DNA of 64,000 nt. It comes from Alphaproteobacteria bacterium (GTDB lineage Bacteria; Pseudomonadota; Alphaproteobacteria; Sphingomonadales; Sphingomonadaceae). Under the pieces are notes generated by a model. The model worked only from the letters and a program-made list of their open reading frames with translations. It made no database searches and had not been told where the DNA came from. Each line of letters begins with the position of its first letter. The stretch's first letter is position 1. The DNA lies in the NCBI GenBank assembly GCA_019232625.1, contig JAFANP010000028.1:62001-126000 (forward strand). The letters run 5' to 3'. The translations under genes were made by a program, and so were the position numbers. Of the stretch, positions 26,984 to 36,267 are shown piece after piece.

Positions 26984-28428
26984 TGCACGGGGCCGCCTTG
27001 CCGAGCTGGGTCGCGCTCGCCTACCTCCTCGCCGGCGGCTGCTTCATCCTGGCGCTGAGAGGGCTGTCGAGCCCGGAGAGCAGCCGGCGCGGGAACCGGA
27101 TCGGCATGGCCGGCATGGCGATCGCCGTGGCGACGACCCTGCTCTACTACCACCCCCGCCCCTCGGGCGAGAATCCGTTCAAGCTTCTCAACATGGGCAC
27201 CGCCGCCGAGATACTTGGCGCGATCGCGATCGGCGCCGCGATCGGCATCGTCACTGCACGGCGCATCGCGATGACGGCGATGCCGCAGCTGGTCGCCGCC
27301 TTCCATTCGCTGGTCGGCATGGCGGCGGTGCTCGTGGCCGCGGCCGCCTATCTCAACCCGGACGCGTTCGGAATCGCCGTCGCCGGCCAGATCCACCAGG
27401 TCAGCCGGATCGAGATGAGCCTCGGCGCGGCGATCGGCGCGATCACCTTCTCGGGCTCGGTGATCGCCTTCCTCAAGCTCAACGGCAACATGTCGGGCAA
27501 GCCGATCCTGCTGCCGGCGAGGCACGTCATCAACCTCGGCACGCTCGCCGTCATCCTCGGCCTCATCGCCTATTTCGTCACCGACCAGAGCGCCTGGGTG
27601 TTCTTCACCCTGACCGCGCTCGCCTTCCTGATCGGCTTCCTGCTCATCATCCCGATCGGCGGGGCGGACATGCCGGTGGTCGTGAGCATGCTCAACAGCT
27701 ATTCCGGCTGGGCCGCCGCGGCGATGGGCTTCACGCTCCAGAACACGGCGATGATCATCACCGGCGCGCTGGTCGGCAGCTCGGGCGCGATCCTTTCCTA
27801 CATCATGTGCCGGGCGATGAACCGCAGCTTCGTCTCGGTCATCGCCGGCGGCTTCGGCGGCGATGCCGTGGCCGGCGGGGCCGCGGGGGCGATCGACCGG
27901 CCGTTCAAGCGCGGCTCGGCGGAGGACGCGGCCTTCCTGATGAGCCAGGCGGAGCAGGTGATCATCGTCCCGGGCTACGGCATGGCCGTCGCCCAGGCCC
28001 AGCATGCGCTGCGGGAGATGGCCGATCTCCTCAAGAAGGAGGGGGTGAGCGTCAAATATGCGATCCACCCCGTCGCGGGCCGAATGCCCGGGCACATGAA
28101 CGTGCTGCTGGCGGAGGCGAACGTCCCTTATGACGAGGTGTTCGAGCTCGAGGACATCAACTCCGAGTTCGCCCGCACCGACGTCGCCTTCGTCATCGGC
28201 GCCAACGACGTCACCAACCCGGCCGCGAAGACCGACAAGTCCTCGCCCATCTACGGCATGCCGGTGCTCGACGTGGAGAAGGCCAAGACGGTGCTGTTCA
28301 TCAAGCGGTCGATGGGCGGCGCGGGCTATGCCGGCGTCGACAACGAGCTTTTCTATCGCGACAATACGATGATGCTGCTGGCCGACGCCAAGAAGATGGT
28401 GGAGGAAATCGTCAAGGCCTTGGGCTGA
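26983..28428 (+). CDS. pntB: NAD(P) transhydrogenase subunit beta
   Basis: Encodes 481 residues. An N-terminal membrane part with about nine helices (to about residue 270) and a C-terminal NADP(H)-binding domain III (VIIVPGYGMAVAQAQHALREMADLLKKEGVSVKYAIHPVAGRMPGHMNVLLAEANVPYDEV in pieces, ending GADDVT-like GANDVTNPAA and RSMGGAGYAGVDN). All hallmark motifs of PntB are intact. Confidence 0.96.
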   Translation: MHGAALPSWVALAYLLAGGCFILALRGLSSPESSRRGNRIGMAGMAIAVATTLLYYHPRPSGENPFKLLNMGTAAEILGAIAIGAAIGIVTARRIAMTAMPQLVAAFHSLVGMAAVLVAAAAYLNPDAFGIAVAGQIHQVSRIEMSLGAAIGAITFSGSVIAFLKLNGNMSGKPILLPARHVINLGTLAVILGLIAYFVTDQSAWVFFTLTALAFLIGFLLIIPIGGADMPVVVSMLNSYSGWAAAAMGFTLQNTAMIITGALVGSSGAILSYIMCRAMNRSFVSVIAGGFGGDAVAGGAAGAIDRPFKRGSAEDAAFLMSQAEQVIIVPGYGMAVAQAQHALREMADLLKKEGVSVKYAIHPVAGRMPGHMNVLLAEANVPYDEVFELEDINSEFARTDVAFVIGANDVTNPAAKTDKSSPIYGMPVLDVEKAKTVLFIKRSMGGAGYAGVDNELFYRDNTMMLLADAKKMVEEIVKALG

Positions 28429-28553
28429 CGCTGTTTCCTTCGCGCAACACCATGTCCCGATAAGCCTTCGCCCGGACCGAAGCCGCCTTGCCAAGCGGCG
28501 CCGAACGGCCTTCCACGAGGAGAGGGCCAAGGCCGGATTCGAAGAGACGTGAG

Positions 28554-29243
28554 TTGCGCAAGCTGGGGATGATCGGCGGGACGAGCTGGTACTCGACCGC
28601 CATGTATTACGAGCAGATCAACAAGGGCGTGGCGCGCAAGGTCGGCGGCCTGGCCTCGGCGCCGCTCGCGATCGAGAGCCTCAACCTCGCCGAGGTGGCG
28701 CCGCTGCAGCTCGCCGGCGAGTGGGCGAAGGTGGCGGCCATCCTCGTCGGCGCGGCGCGCCGGCTCGAGCAGGCCGGGGCCGAGGGGCTCATCATCTGCT
28801 CCAACACCGGCCACAAGGTCGCCGCCGAGGTGGAGGCGGCGGTCGCCGTGCCCCTCATCCACATGGGCGACGTTGTGGGCGACCGGCTGGCCGCCGACGG
28901 AGTCCGGCGCGCCGGCTTCCTCGGCACCCGCTTCACCATGGACGAGCCGTTCGTGCGCGAGCGGATCGAGAGGCGCGGCGTCGCCCTGGCCTCGCCGCCT
29001 CCGGCGACGGCCGCCGAGATCGACCGGATCATCTTCGAGGAGCTCGCCAGGGGCCAGGTGACTCGCAATTCGCAGCGCCGCCTCAAGACCTGCCTCACCG
29101 AGATGGCGCAGGCGCGCCAGCAGGCCGTGGTGCTCGCCTGCACCGAGCTGGTGCTGCTCGTCGATGCCGGCGCCAACGTGCTGCCGGTCTACGACACCAC
29201 CGCCTTGCACGCCAAGGCGGCGGTGGAGTGGATCACGCGCTGA
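28554..29243 (+). CDS. aspartate/glutamate racemase family protein
   Basis: Encodes 229 residues from a TTG chosen because it gives the normal MRKLGMIGGTSWYST start. The first catalytic region is ICSNTGHK rather than the usual C(A/S)NTMH, and the second is VVLACTELVLL with the expected Cys. Both cysteines of the two-base racemase mechanism can be placed. Probably racemises an amino acid; substrate not determined. Confidence 0.85.
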   Translation: MRKLGMIGGTSWYSTAMYYEQINKGVARKVGGLASAPLAIESLNLAEVAPLQLAGEWAKVAAILVGAARRLEQAGAEGLIICSNTGHKVAAEVEAAVAVPLIHMGDVVGDRLAADGVRRAGFLGTRFTMDEPFVRERIERRGVALASPPPATAAEIDRIIFEELARGQVTRNSQRRLKTCLTEMAQARQQAVVLACTELVLLVDAGANVLPVYDTTALHAKAAVEWITR

Positions 29244-29293
29244 ACGGGCCGGAGGCGCAAGAACACTGAGGATTCCGGGTGAATCAGTGATCA

Positions 29294-29401
29294 CGCTCAT
29301 CCTGAGGAGCCGGTGAGCTTGTCGAACCGGCGTCTCGAAGGACGGTTCGTGGGTCTTTCGAGACGGGCCTTCGCCGAGCTCAGTCCCTCCTCAGGATGAG
29401 C
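29294..29401. repeat. long intergenic inverted repeat (CTCATCCTGAGGAG type)
   Basis: GCTCATCCTGAGGAG at 29295-29309 pairs with CTCCTCAGGATGAGC at 29387-29401; inside, GTCTCGAAGGAC and GTCTTTCGAGAC form a second near-perfect stem. This is the layout of widespread alphaproteobacterial REP-like elements. It lies between convergent genes and may also end transcription. Confidence 0.8.
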
Positions 29402-29425
29402 GGGTCGAGCTAGGATCATCGGGCC

Positions 29426-30145
29426 CTAGCGGCAGACGCGCCAGCCGGCGGCGCCGCGGCCGGCCTCGTCGAGGTGGAGATGGTCGCGGTGCGCCGCGTT
29501 ATAGTCCGGCGACAGGGTCGTCGCGAAGAGGCGGCAGGCGCCGTCGCGGACATCGCGAAGGAAGGCGCCGTCGGCCCCCGGATCCCGCCAGCCGTCCAGG
29601 ACCGGGATGCGCCGTCCTCCCTCGAGGCGGAAGGCGGCGATGTCGACCGCATTGGCGCGGGCGTGCTCGCTCCACTGGCCGGTGCGGCGCCCATAGAGGC
29701 GGCGGCAGGAATAGCTGCCGAACGTCTCGACCCGCTCGACGCGGCGCCCGAAGCGGCGAAGCGCGGCCGGCTGCACGACGTGCCACTCCCAGAGGGCGAG
29801 CGCCGCGGCGACCGGGCAGCTCGTGCCGAGGGAGGCGGGCGCATAGCCGATCGTCGCCGCCCCGCCGCGCAGGCGGACCGCGCCCTGGTAGCCGCATTCC
29901 GGCCCATCGCTCCGGTCGGGAAGGGCGGCGAAGCGGATTCCGGCCCGCCGCAGCAGCGCCCGGCACTGCGCCGGCTCCAGCTCGGCCAGCTTGGCGCGGG
30001 TGAAGGCGCCGACCGGCTGGGCGAGGTCGAGCGGCGCCCAGGGCACGTCCTGCGGATGGTTGCGCCCGTAGCCCCAGGCGAGGAAGCCGGCGAAGCCGAG
30101 CAGCGCCAAGAGGAGCGTCCGCTTCGTCAAGCGAAGCCAGCGCAT
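29426..30145 (-). CDS. extensin-like C-terminal domain protein
   Basis: Encodes 239 residues. N-terminal membrane anchor (about 9-27), then the extensin-like domain with conserved cysteines and the motif pattern ECGYQGAVRL, GTSCPVAAALALWEWHVVQPAALRRFG, FGSYSCRR, HARANAVDIAAFRL, DGWRD and a C-terminal HRDHLHLDEAGRGAAGWRVC. The His/Asp set resembles peptidoglycan peptidases of the D-Ala-D-Ala carboxypeptidase fold, so a cell-wall role is likely. Start overlaps the NUDIX stop (TGATG). Confidence 0.88.
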   Translation of the reverse strand: MRWLRLTKRTLLLALLGFAGFLAWGYGRNHPQDVPWAPLDLAQPVGAFTRAKLAELEPAQCRALLRRAGIRFAALPDRSDGPECGYQGAVRLRGGAATIGYAPASLGTSCPVAAALALWEWHVVQPAALRRFGRRVERVETFGSYSCRRLYGRRTGQWSEHARANAVDIAAFRLEGGRRIPVLDGWRDPGADGAFLRDVRDGACRLFATTLSPDYNAAHRDHLHLDEAGRGAAGWRVCR

Positions 30146-30894
30146 CAGCGCCGCCGCGCCGTCTCGTAGCGCTCGGCCGTCACCGGATAGCCGATCCCTT
30201 CGGGGATGCAGACCCATCGCCCGCCCCCGCGCTCCTCCACCCAGGGGGTGATGAGGCGGACCGGGTGGCGGCGCGCGTCCTCGCGTGCCTCCTCGATCGA
30301 GGCGAAGCGGGCGAGCCGTTCGAGGTTGCGGCGGGTCGGGAAGATCGCGTGGGCGCGCCGGGCGGCGATCTCCGCCAGCGTCGCCTCGGCGGTGGACCAG
30401 AAGGCGCGCACCGCCTCCGCCTCGTCGGCCGCGGCGGCGTCGGCGGCGTCCGGCGCCTCGGCCAGGTAGAAGAGGGTGTCGAAGCGCCGCGCCTCGCGGA
30501 AGTTCGGGCACCAGCGGGCGAAGGGGGTGAGCGCCTCGAGGTCGGGCGCCAGGTTTTGGCCGGCCAGCAGGTCCGCCAGCGGCTCGCCGGCCGCGAGGCC
30601 GCGGCGCAGGCGTGAGGAATTGGCGGCCGGAAGCGCCGGCGCGATTCCGGTCTCCTCGATCGTCTCGCGCAGCGCCGCGAGGCGCGCCGCCGCGTCGGGG
30701 AGGGAAGGGGCGAGCGCCGCGGCGGCTTCATGGTCCTGCGGGTCGATCCGGCCGCCGGGGAAGACGAGCGCGCCGGCCGCGAAGGCCATGTTCGCGGATC
30801 GCTCCATCATCAATATCTCCGGCGGCCCGCTTATCGCGCGACGCATCAGAATGAGCGTGGCGGCGGGAATCGCGGGGGGAAGATCTTCATCCAC
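30145..30894 (-). CDS. NUDIX hydrolase
   Basis: Encodes 249 residues. The NUDIX box is present as a GGRIDPQDHE...RETIEETGI arrangement with the REuxEExGu core; the segment between Gly and REx is longer than canonical, as in the NUDT19-like/CoA-type group. Likely hydrolyses a nucleoside diphosphate derivative. Translationally coupled to the extensin-like gene. Confidence 0.85.
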   Translation of the reverse strand: MDEDLPPAIPAATLILMRRAISGPPEILMMERSANMAFAAGALVFPGGRIDPQDHEAAAALAPSLPDAAARLAALRETIEETGIAPALPAANSSRLRRGLAAGEPLADLLAGQNLAPDLEALTPFARWCPNFREARRFDTLFYLAEAPDAADAAAADEAEAVRAFWSTAEATLAEIAARRAHAIFPTRRNLERLARFASIEEAREDARRHPVRLITPWVEERGGGRWVCIPEGIGYPVTAERYETARRR

Positions 30895-30933
30895 GAGGCG
30901 CCGCTTAGGCGCAGGACGGACGGGAGGAAAGGC

Positions 30934-31009
30934 TGGTGGAGCTGAGGGGAATCGAACCCCTGACCTCTGCAGTGCGATTGCAGCGCTCTCCCATCTGAGC
31001 TACAGCCCC
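30934..31009 (-). tRNA. tRNA-Ala(CGC), CCA encoded
   Basis: The minus strand from 31009 folds as a full cloverleaf: acceptor GGGGCTG/CAGCTCC, D arm GCTC..GAGC, anticodon stem CTGCA/TGCAG with loop ATCGCAC (anticodon CGC, codon GCG) and T arm AGGGG-TTCGATT-CCCCT. Discriminator A at 30937 is followed by an encoded CCA (30934-30936). Confidence 0.96.
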
Positions 31010-31260
31010 GCGCCCGCCTGAGGCCATCCAGATGGGGCTGGATGGGGACCCGAGAAGGCGCCCAGATAGCGAGGCGCGGCGGCTTTCGCAATGCGGCATT
31101 TCGGCCCGCCGGAGCGGGCGGATTCCGTTCGGCGAAGGGCTCGAACGTCCCGGCTCGGCACGAGGAACGCCGCCCCTTCCGCTCCGTTCTAGCTGCCGAG
31201 GCCCGCCCGCGCGGAATGGCTGCGCTTGTGCCGCGGGTCGATACCGGAAGGAGAGTTTGG

Positions 31261-32502
31261 ATGGGCTATCATGGCGACGACCGCCAAGGCGGCGGTGACC
31301 GTTGGCGCGACCGTGACCAGAACCAGAATTGGCACCGCGACCGCGACTATGGACGCGAGCAGGGTCGCGGCGGCTATGGCGGCCGGGGCGACGACGATGA
31401 TCGCGGCTTCCTCGACCGGGCCGGCGACGAGGTCCGCTCCTGGTTCGGCGACGACGAGGCGCAGAGGCGGCGCGAGGCGGACCAGCGGCGCTGGGAGCAG
31501 GAGCAGCGCATGACCGGCCGGCGCGACAATGATTCCGGGCCGGGCGCGGCGGGCGGCTTCGGCGGCGGCTGGGGCAACCAGCGCGGCGAGAGCTGGAACC
31601 GCGACCGGCCGGGCGAGCGCGGCTGGGGCGGCGGCTCCGATCGCGACGAGCGTTCGTCACACGGCGAGCGGGAGGGATGGTTCTCCGACTCGAACGGCGG
31701 CGAGCGGGGCTATCGCCGCGGCGGCGCCGGCACGGGCTACGGGTCCGGCTACGGCATTCGGGAACCCGAGCAGTTCGAGGGCGGCGGCTTCGGCGGCGAC
31801 TATGACCGCGGGCGCCGGTTCGACCGGATCGATGCCGGAAGCACCGGGACTCACGGCGCGCATCCGATGTCCGCGCCGACCGGCGGCGGCTTCGGCGTCG
31901 ACTTCGGCCCCACCGGCTATGGCTCGGGCGGCTCGTCGCGCTACGCCGCGGTGATGCGCGAGCAGCAGGGGCAAGGCGGCTCCGGCGGTCAGCACGATCC
32001 GCATTATTCGGAATGGCGGCGGCGCCAGATCGAGGATCTCGACCGCGACTATGACGAATATCGCCGCGAGCATCAGTCGAAGTTCGAGACCGAGTTCGGC
32101 GGTTGGCGCGAGAAGCGCCAGGGCCAGCGCCAGGCGCTGAACAAGGTGATGCCCCACATGGAGGTCGCAGGTTCCGACGGGAGCCATGTCGGCACCGTCG
32201 ACAAGGTCGCCGGCGACCGAATCATCCTCACCAAGTCCGACGAGAATGCGGGCGGCATCCACCATTCGATTCCGTGCGGATGGGTGGAGAGCGTCGACCA
32301 GAAGGTGACGCTCAACAAGAGCGCCGAGGAAGCGATGACGGCGTGGCGGAGCGAGGAGCGCAGCCGCGCCCTGTTCGAGCGCGAGGATTCGGGCAGCGAA
32401 GGCCCGCACGCGCTCAACCGCAGCTTCTCCGGCACCTATAGCGATCGCGAGGACGGCGACCGCGACCGCGACCGCGGGGACGGCGGACGCGACAAGTCGT
32501 AG
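31261..32502 (+). CDS. SWFGD/DUF2171-type glycine-rich stress protein
   Basis: Encodes 413 residues. ATG at 31261 after AAGGAG. The N-terminal 230 residues are Gly/Arg/Asp/Trp-rich and disordered, containing one RSWFGDDEAQRRREAD motif. After residue about 300 comes a DUF2171 domain (VMPHMEVAGSDGSHVGTVDKVAGDRIILTK, IPCGWVESVDQKVTLNKSAEEA). Proteins of this type are thought to belong to general stress responses, but the biochemical role is unknown. A GC-rich terminator follows. Confidence 0.85.
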   Translation: MGYHGDDRQGGGDRWRDRDQNQNWHRDRDYGREQGRGGYGGRGDDDDRGFLDRAGDEVRSWFGDDEAQRRREADQRRWEQEQRMTGRRDNDSGPGAAGGFGGGWGNQRGESWNRDRPGERGWGGGSDRDERSSHGEREGWFSDSNGGERGYRRGGAGTGYGSGYGIREPEQFEGGGFGGDYDRGRRFDRIDAGSTGTHGAHPMSAPTGGGFGVDFGPTGYGSGGSSRYAAVMREQQGQGGSGGQHDPHYSEWRRRQIEDLDRDYDEYRREHQSKFETEFGGWREKRQGQRQALNKVMPHMEVAGSDGSHVGTVDKVAGDRIILTKSDENAGGIHHSIPCGWVESVDQKVTLNKSAEEAMTAWRSEERSRALFEREDSGSEGPHALNRSFSGTYSDREDGDRDRDRGDGGRDKS

Positions 32503-32525
32503 CCGCGGCCTCACGCATGCATCGG

Positions 32526-32560
32526 CGGCCCGGCCTTCCCGAGGGAGGCCGGGCCGCTTT
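32526..32560 (+). terminator. intrinsic terminator after the DUF2171 gene
   Basis: Perfect 11-bp stem CGGCCCGGCCT (32526-32536) with AGGCCGGGCCG (32546-32556), nine-base loop, then CTTTGACT. The T tract is short, so termination may be partial. Confidence 0.7.
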
Positions 32561-32573
32561 GACTCTCCCCGTC

Positions 32574-32592
32574 ATTCCGGCGAAAGCCGGAA
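32574..32592. repeat. REP-like CCGGC-GAAA-GCCGG palindrome
   Basis: ATTCCGGCGAAAGCCGGAA is a short GNRA-loop palindrome of the type scattered through alphaproteobacterial genomes; related copies are at 44515-44534 and 58339-58358. Confidence 0.75.
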
Positions 32593-32645
32593 CCTGGTTG
32601 AGACACGCTGAGCCCCCGGCCTGAAGCGGGGCGACGGAGGAGCGC

Positions 32646-33635
32646 ATGACGAACCGCGCCTGGCATCTCAAATCGCGGCCGCAGGGCCTGCCGACCGAGG
32701 ACAATTTCGAGCTGAAGGAGCTGCCGCGCGAGGATCTGCCGGACGGCTGGGTGCGGGTGGAGAATCGCTGGCTGTCGGTCGATCCCTACATGCGCGGGCG
32801 GATGAACGACGTGAAGAGCTACGTCCCGCCCTTCCAGGTCGGGGCGCCGCTGGAGGGGGGCGCCGTGGGCGTGGTGGTCGAGAGCCGCTCGCCCGACTTA
32901 GCCGAGGGCGAGACGGTGTTCCACATGCTCGGCTGGCGCGAGACCGCGACGGGCGCGGCGGAGAAGTTCAACAAGCTGCCGCCGCTCGGCGTCGAGGACC
33001 ATCAGTGGCTCGGCAATCTCGGCCTCACCGGCGGCACCGCCTATTTCGGGCTGCTCCGCGCGGCGCAGGCGAAGGAGGGGGACATCGTCTTCGTCTCCGC
33101 CGCGGCCGGCGGGGTCGGCTCTGCGGTGGTGCAGATCGCAAAGGCCAAGGGCATGACCGTCATCGGCTCGGCGGGCGGCGCGGAGAAATGCGCGTGGGTG
33201 AAGGAACTCGGCGCCGATGCGGTGATCGACTACAAGGCGGAGCCGCTGCTCGCCGCGCTGCAGCGCGAGGCGCCCAAGGGCATCGACGTCTATTTCGACA
33301 ATGTCGGGGGCGACCATCTCGACGCGGCGCTGGCGACGGCGCGGCAGAATGCGCGCTTCGCCATCTGCGGCATGATCGAGGGCTATAACGGCGCCCCGCC
33401 TCACGCCTTCCGCTACATCATGCGGGTGATCGCGGCGCGCATCATGATGAAGGGCTTCATCTACACCGACTATCTGGCGGAGATGGGCGACTTCTACCGC
33501 GACATGGGCGGCTGGATCGCCTCCGGACGGGTGAAGGGCCGGGAGACGGTGCGCGAGGGGATCGAGGCGACGCCGGACGCCTTCCGCGACCTCTTCAGCG
33601 GCGGGAATATAGGCAAGATGCTGGTCAGGCTCTGA
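32646..33635 (+). CDS. NADP-dependent MDR-family oxidoreductase (CurA-like)
   Basis: Encodes 329 residues of the zinc-independent medium-chain dehydrogenase group: NRAWHLKSRPQGLP start, SVDPYMRGRM, LGLTGGTAYFGLL, nucleotide motif AAAGGVGSAVVQIAKAKGMTVIGSAGG and YFDNVGGDHLDAAL. These are features of 2-alkenal/leukotriene B4 12-hydroxy-type and curcumin reductases (CurA). Reduces alpha,beta-unsaturated carbonyls using NADPH. Confidence 0.92.
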   Translation: MTNRAWHLKSRPQGLPTEDNFELKELPREDLPDGWVRVENRWLSVDPYMRGRMNDVKSYVPPFQVGAPLEGGAVGVVVESRSPDLAEGETVFHMLGWRETATGAAEKFNKLPPLGVEDHQWLGNLGLTGGTAYFGLLRAAQAKEGDIVFVSAAAGGVGSAVVQIAKAKGMTVIGSAGGAEKCAWVKELGADAVIDYKAEPLLAALQREAPKGIDVYFDNVGGDHLDAALATARQNARFAICGMIEGYNGAPPHAFRYIMRVIAARIMMKGFIYTDYLAEMGDFYRDMGGWIASGRVKGRETVREGIEATPDAFRDLFSGGNIGKMLVRL

Positions 33636-33649
33636 CGAGAGCCGCCGCC

Positions 33650-34345
33650 GTGCCGACCCGCGTCGCCTTCCTCGTCTATCCGGACATGACGCAGCTGGAC
33701 TTCACGGCGCCGGCGCAGCTGCTCGCCTTCGGCGGCTGCACGATCGAGACGGCGTGGAAGAGCCGGGAGCCGATCGCCACCGACAGCGGCTTCGCGGTGG
33801 TGCCGAGCACGACGATCGACGCCTGCCGCGAGGCGGACGTCGTGTGCATTCCGGGCGGGATCGGCTGCCACGACGTGATGGACGACGACGAGCTGCTCTG
33901 CTGGGTGCGGCGGGTGGCGCGGACCGCCTCTCATGTCACGAGCGTCTGCACCGGCTCGCTGATCCTCGGCGCGGCGGGTCTGCTGGACGGCTACCGGGCG
34001 ACCAGCCACTGGCGGTTTCGCGACTATATCCGGCTGTTCGGAGCCGTGCCGACGCACGAGCGGGTGGTGTTCGACCGAAACCGGATCACCGGCGGCGGGG
34101 TGACGGCGGGGCTCGACTTCGGGCTGGCGCTGCTAGAGGCGCTGCAGGGCAGGGTTCCGGCGGAGCTGGCCCAGCTCGGCGCGGAATATGATCCCCATCC
34201 GCCGCTCCACGCCGGATCGCCCGAGGAGGCCGGGCCCGCGCTGGTCGCTCGGCTCGAGAAGGGAAGCGCGAAGCAGTTCGCGGCGCGGGTGGCGCGGATC
34301 GAGGCGACGGCGGCGCGGCTTAAGGCCCATCCGCTGACCTGCTGA
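33650..34345 (+). CDS. DJ-1/PfpI-family protein (isocyanide hydratase-like)
   Basis: Encodes 231 residues from GTG, 14 bases after the oxidoreductase stop. Nucleophile elbow SVCTGSLILGAAGLLDGYRATSHW, N-terminal VAFLVYPDMTQLDF with the assisting acidic residue and IPGGIG loop. The layout is closest to isocyanide hydratase (InhA) and the GATase1 domains of AraC-type regulators, but there is no DNA-binding domain. Confidence 0.88.
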   Translation: MPTRVAFLVYPDMTQLDFTAPAQLLAFGGCTIETAWKSREPIATDSGFAVVPSTTIDACREADVVCIPGGIGCHDVMDDDELLCWVRRVARTASHVTSVCTGSLILGAAGLLDGYRATSHWRFRDYIRLFGAVPTHERVVFDRNRITGGGVTAGLDFGLALLEALQGRVPAELAQLGAEYDPHPPLHAGSPEEAGPALVARLEKGSAKQFAARVARIEATAARLKAHPLTC

Positions 34346-34441
34346 GCGTTGGGCGTAGAGGCGCCGACCGCCTCTGTCATGCCGGATCAAGTCCGGGATG
34401 ACGATCCGTTCGGCACGGCCGATGCCCGGCCTTCCTTCCCG

Positions 34442-35827
34442 TCAGGCGAGCGCCTCGGCGCGCTCGCCGATGCGGCGCAGATCGTCGACGAAGCGCGCAT
34501 ATTCGGCTTCCTTGTTGTCCTGGACGCGGAGCAGGAAGCTGGGATGCACGGTCACCCAGGCCTCGCCGCCGTCGGGGAGCGGGTGGACGCGGCCGCGCAT
34601 CGCCCCGATCGTCACCGCCTTGCCGAAGATGGAGCGGGCGGCGGTGGCTCCGAGGGCCACGGTCAGCGGCGGACGGATGAGCAGCCGCTCCTGCTCCAGC
34701 CACCAGCGGCAGGCCTCGATCTCGCCCGCGTCGGGCTTGGAATGGATGCGGCGCTTGCCGCGGCGCTCGAACTTGAAGTGCTTGACCGCGTTGGTGACGT
34801 AGGCGGCCTTTCGGTCGACCCCCGCCTCCTCGAGCGCCCGGTCGAGCAGCTGGCCGGCCGGGCCGATGAAGGGGCGGCCGGCAAGGTCCTCCTGGTCGCC
34901 CGGCTGCTCGCCGACGAACAGGATGCGGGCGTCGAGCGGGCCTTCGCCGAACACCGTCTGGGTCCCGCATCTGTAGAGGGGGCAGCGGGTGCAGGCCATC
35001 GCCTCCGCCCGCACCGACTCCCAGGCGGCGCGGACGTTGCCGCCCATCCCGCCTCTCGCGCCTGCCTCGACCATCTTCGCCTCGCGTGCCTGGGCGCCTG
35101 CCACAAGCTCGCCCACCAACGCCGTTTCGGGCATGTTTTTCCAATATTTGCGCGGCATTTCCTTGAGCATTGCGCCGACCTTGAGCCGGGCCGGGTTGAA
35201 GATGGAGGCGTAATAGGTCTTCCACACCGCCTCCAGCGGATCGCCCTGGGGCGCATCGGCGCGGGCGGCGCCCGGGCCCTCGCTCAGCGCGTGCCCATCC
35301 CAGTGGAGCGACAGCTCGGGGGTGAGGATGGACCATCGCATCGCGGCGAAGCGGCGGACGAAGAAGCCGGCATTGGTGCGGACGATATGGTGCTCGGGCT
35401 CGAACCAGGCGACGAAGCGCGGCCCCTCCGGCGTCTCGACCTCGCGGAAGCGCAGGAAGGCGCGCATCTTGTGGATGTCGCGGCGCACCGCCTTCGCCAT
35501 CCGCTCGAGCCTCTGGACGAGCGGATCGGCCGCGTCGGCGAGGAGGCCCGGCCGGTCGCGAAGGCGCAGGAGGAGCGCGTAGAGGAGGGCGAAGCGCTCC
35601 GGATCGGCATGGCAGATCACCGTCTCGGCGAGGGTCAGGAAGGCGCGCGGCACCGAGAAGCCGGGTCCCGGCGGCGGCAACGGCGCCTCCGCCGCGAACA
35701 GGCCTTGGGCGGCGTCCCCCACCTGCCACGCCACCTCGCCGGCGGGCACGCCCGCCCCCGCCAGCGCCCGCGCAGCATCGCGCCACCCGTCGAGATCGTC
35801 CTCGGCGGAGAGTGAAACCCCGAGCAT
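34442..35827 (-). CDS. udgX: UdgX-family uracil-DNA glycosylase with N-terminal DUF4130 domain
   Basis: Encodes 461 residues from the ATG at 35827. N-terminal DUF4130 domain (about 1-235: CHADPERFALLYALLLRLR, MAKAVRRDIHKMRAFLRFRE, RWSILTPELSLHWDG). The C-terminal UDG domain has CTRCPLY for the Fe-S cluster, GEQPGDQEDLAGRPFIGPAGQLLD, and the KRRIH loop at 358-362 followed by SKP. In UdgX the histidine of this loop (here H362) is known to bond covalently to uracil-containing DNA. The frame continues upstream into a DUF559 sequence without a stop. The partner radical SAM gene lies next to it. Confidence 0.92.
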   Translation of the reverse strand: MLGVSLSAEDDLDGWRDAARALAGAGVPAGEVAWQVGDAAQGLFAAEAPLPPPGPGFSVPRAFLTLAETVICHADPERFALLYALLLRLRDRPGLLADAADPLVQRLERMAKAVRRDIHKMRAFLRFREVETPEGPRFVAWFEPEHHIVRTNAGFFVRRFAAMRWSILTPELSLHWDGHALSEGPGAARADAPQGDPLEAVWKTYYASIFNPARLKVGAMLKEMPRKYWKNMPETALVGELVAGAQAREAKMVEAGARGGMGGNVRAAWESVRAEAMACTRCPLYRCGTQTVFGEGPLDARILFVGEQPGDQEDLAGRPFIGPAGQLLDRALEEAGVDRKAAYVTNAVKHFKFERRGKRRIHSKPDAGEIEACRWWLEQERLLIRPPLTVALGATAARSIFGKAVTIGAMRGRVHPLPDGGEAWVTVHPSFLLRVQDNKEAEYARFVDDLRRIGERAEALA

Positions 35828-36232
35828 CAACCCCTCTCCCGCTCGGGGAGAGGGACACGCGGGCGGCGAAGCCGCTCGCGAGGGTGAGGGCAGAGCGGCT
35901 GCGATGCTTGCAAGGACACCATCCAGATTCTCGGTAATCTCGTTGTTCCAGAACCGCAGCGTCCGCCAGCCGAGCCGCGCGAACGCCGCGCCTCGGCGCG
36001 CGTCGTAAACGGCTTCGTTGGCATGTTGGCTCCCGTCGGCTTCGACGACGAGCCTGGCGTCGGGACACGCGAAATCGGCGATGTATCCTGCCAGCCACAT
36101 CTGCTTGCGAAACTTCGCCCCGGCGAGCCGGCGGGCCCGAAGGTGGGTCCAAAGCCTTCGTTCCTGCGGCGTCATCGCTCGACGAAGCTCGCGGGCGCGC
36201 TCGATCATCGCACGACCTGGGGGGCGCTTCAC
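35828..36232 (-). CDS. DUF559 endonuclease-like domain in frame with udgX
   Basis: This 135-codon stretch (start at 36232, alternative ATG at 36208) reads without a stop into udgX. It shows DUF559 features: ELRRAMTPQERRLWTHLRARRLAGAKFRKQMWLAGYIADFACPDARLVVEADGSQHANE and LGWRTLRFWNNEI. The last 25 codons are encoded by a hairpin repeat. Either the cell makes a 596-residue DUF559-UdgX fusion, or the endonuclease is translated to the udgX end only by accident and udgX restarts at 35827, where the hairpin supplies GGGAGAGGGG as ribosome site. The end given here is the junction, not a stop codon. Confidence 0.7.
35832..35853. repeat. CCCTCTCCC/GGGAGAGGG hairpin at the DUF559-udgX junction
   Basis: CCCTCTCCC and GGGGAGAGGG with loop GCTC, directly upstream of the udgX ATG on the minus strand. 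The same kind of hairpin borders the other side of this DUF559 sequence at 36268-36299. Confidence 0.75.
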
Positions 36233-36267
36233 GCCCTCACCCTCCCACGATGCTTCGCATCGCGGGC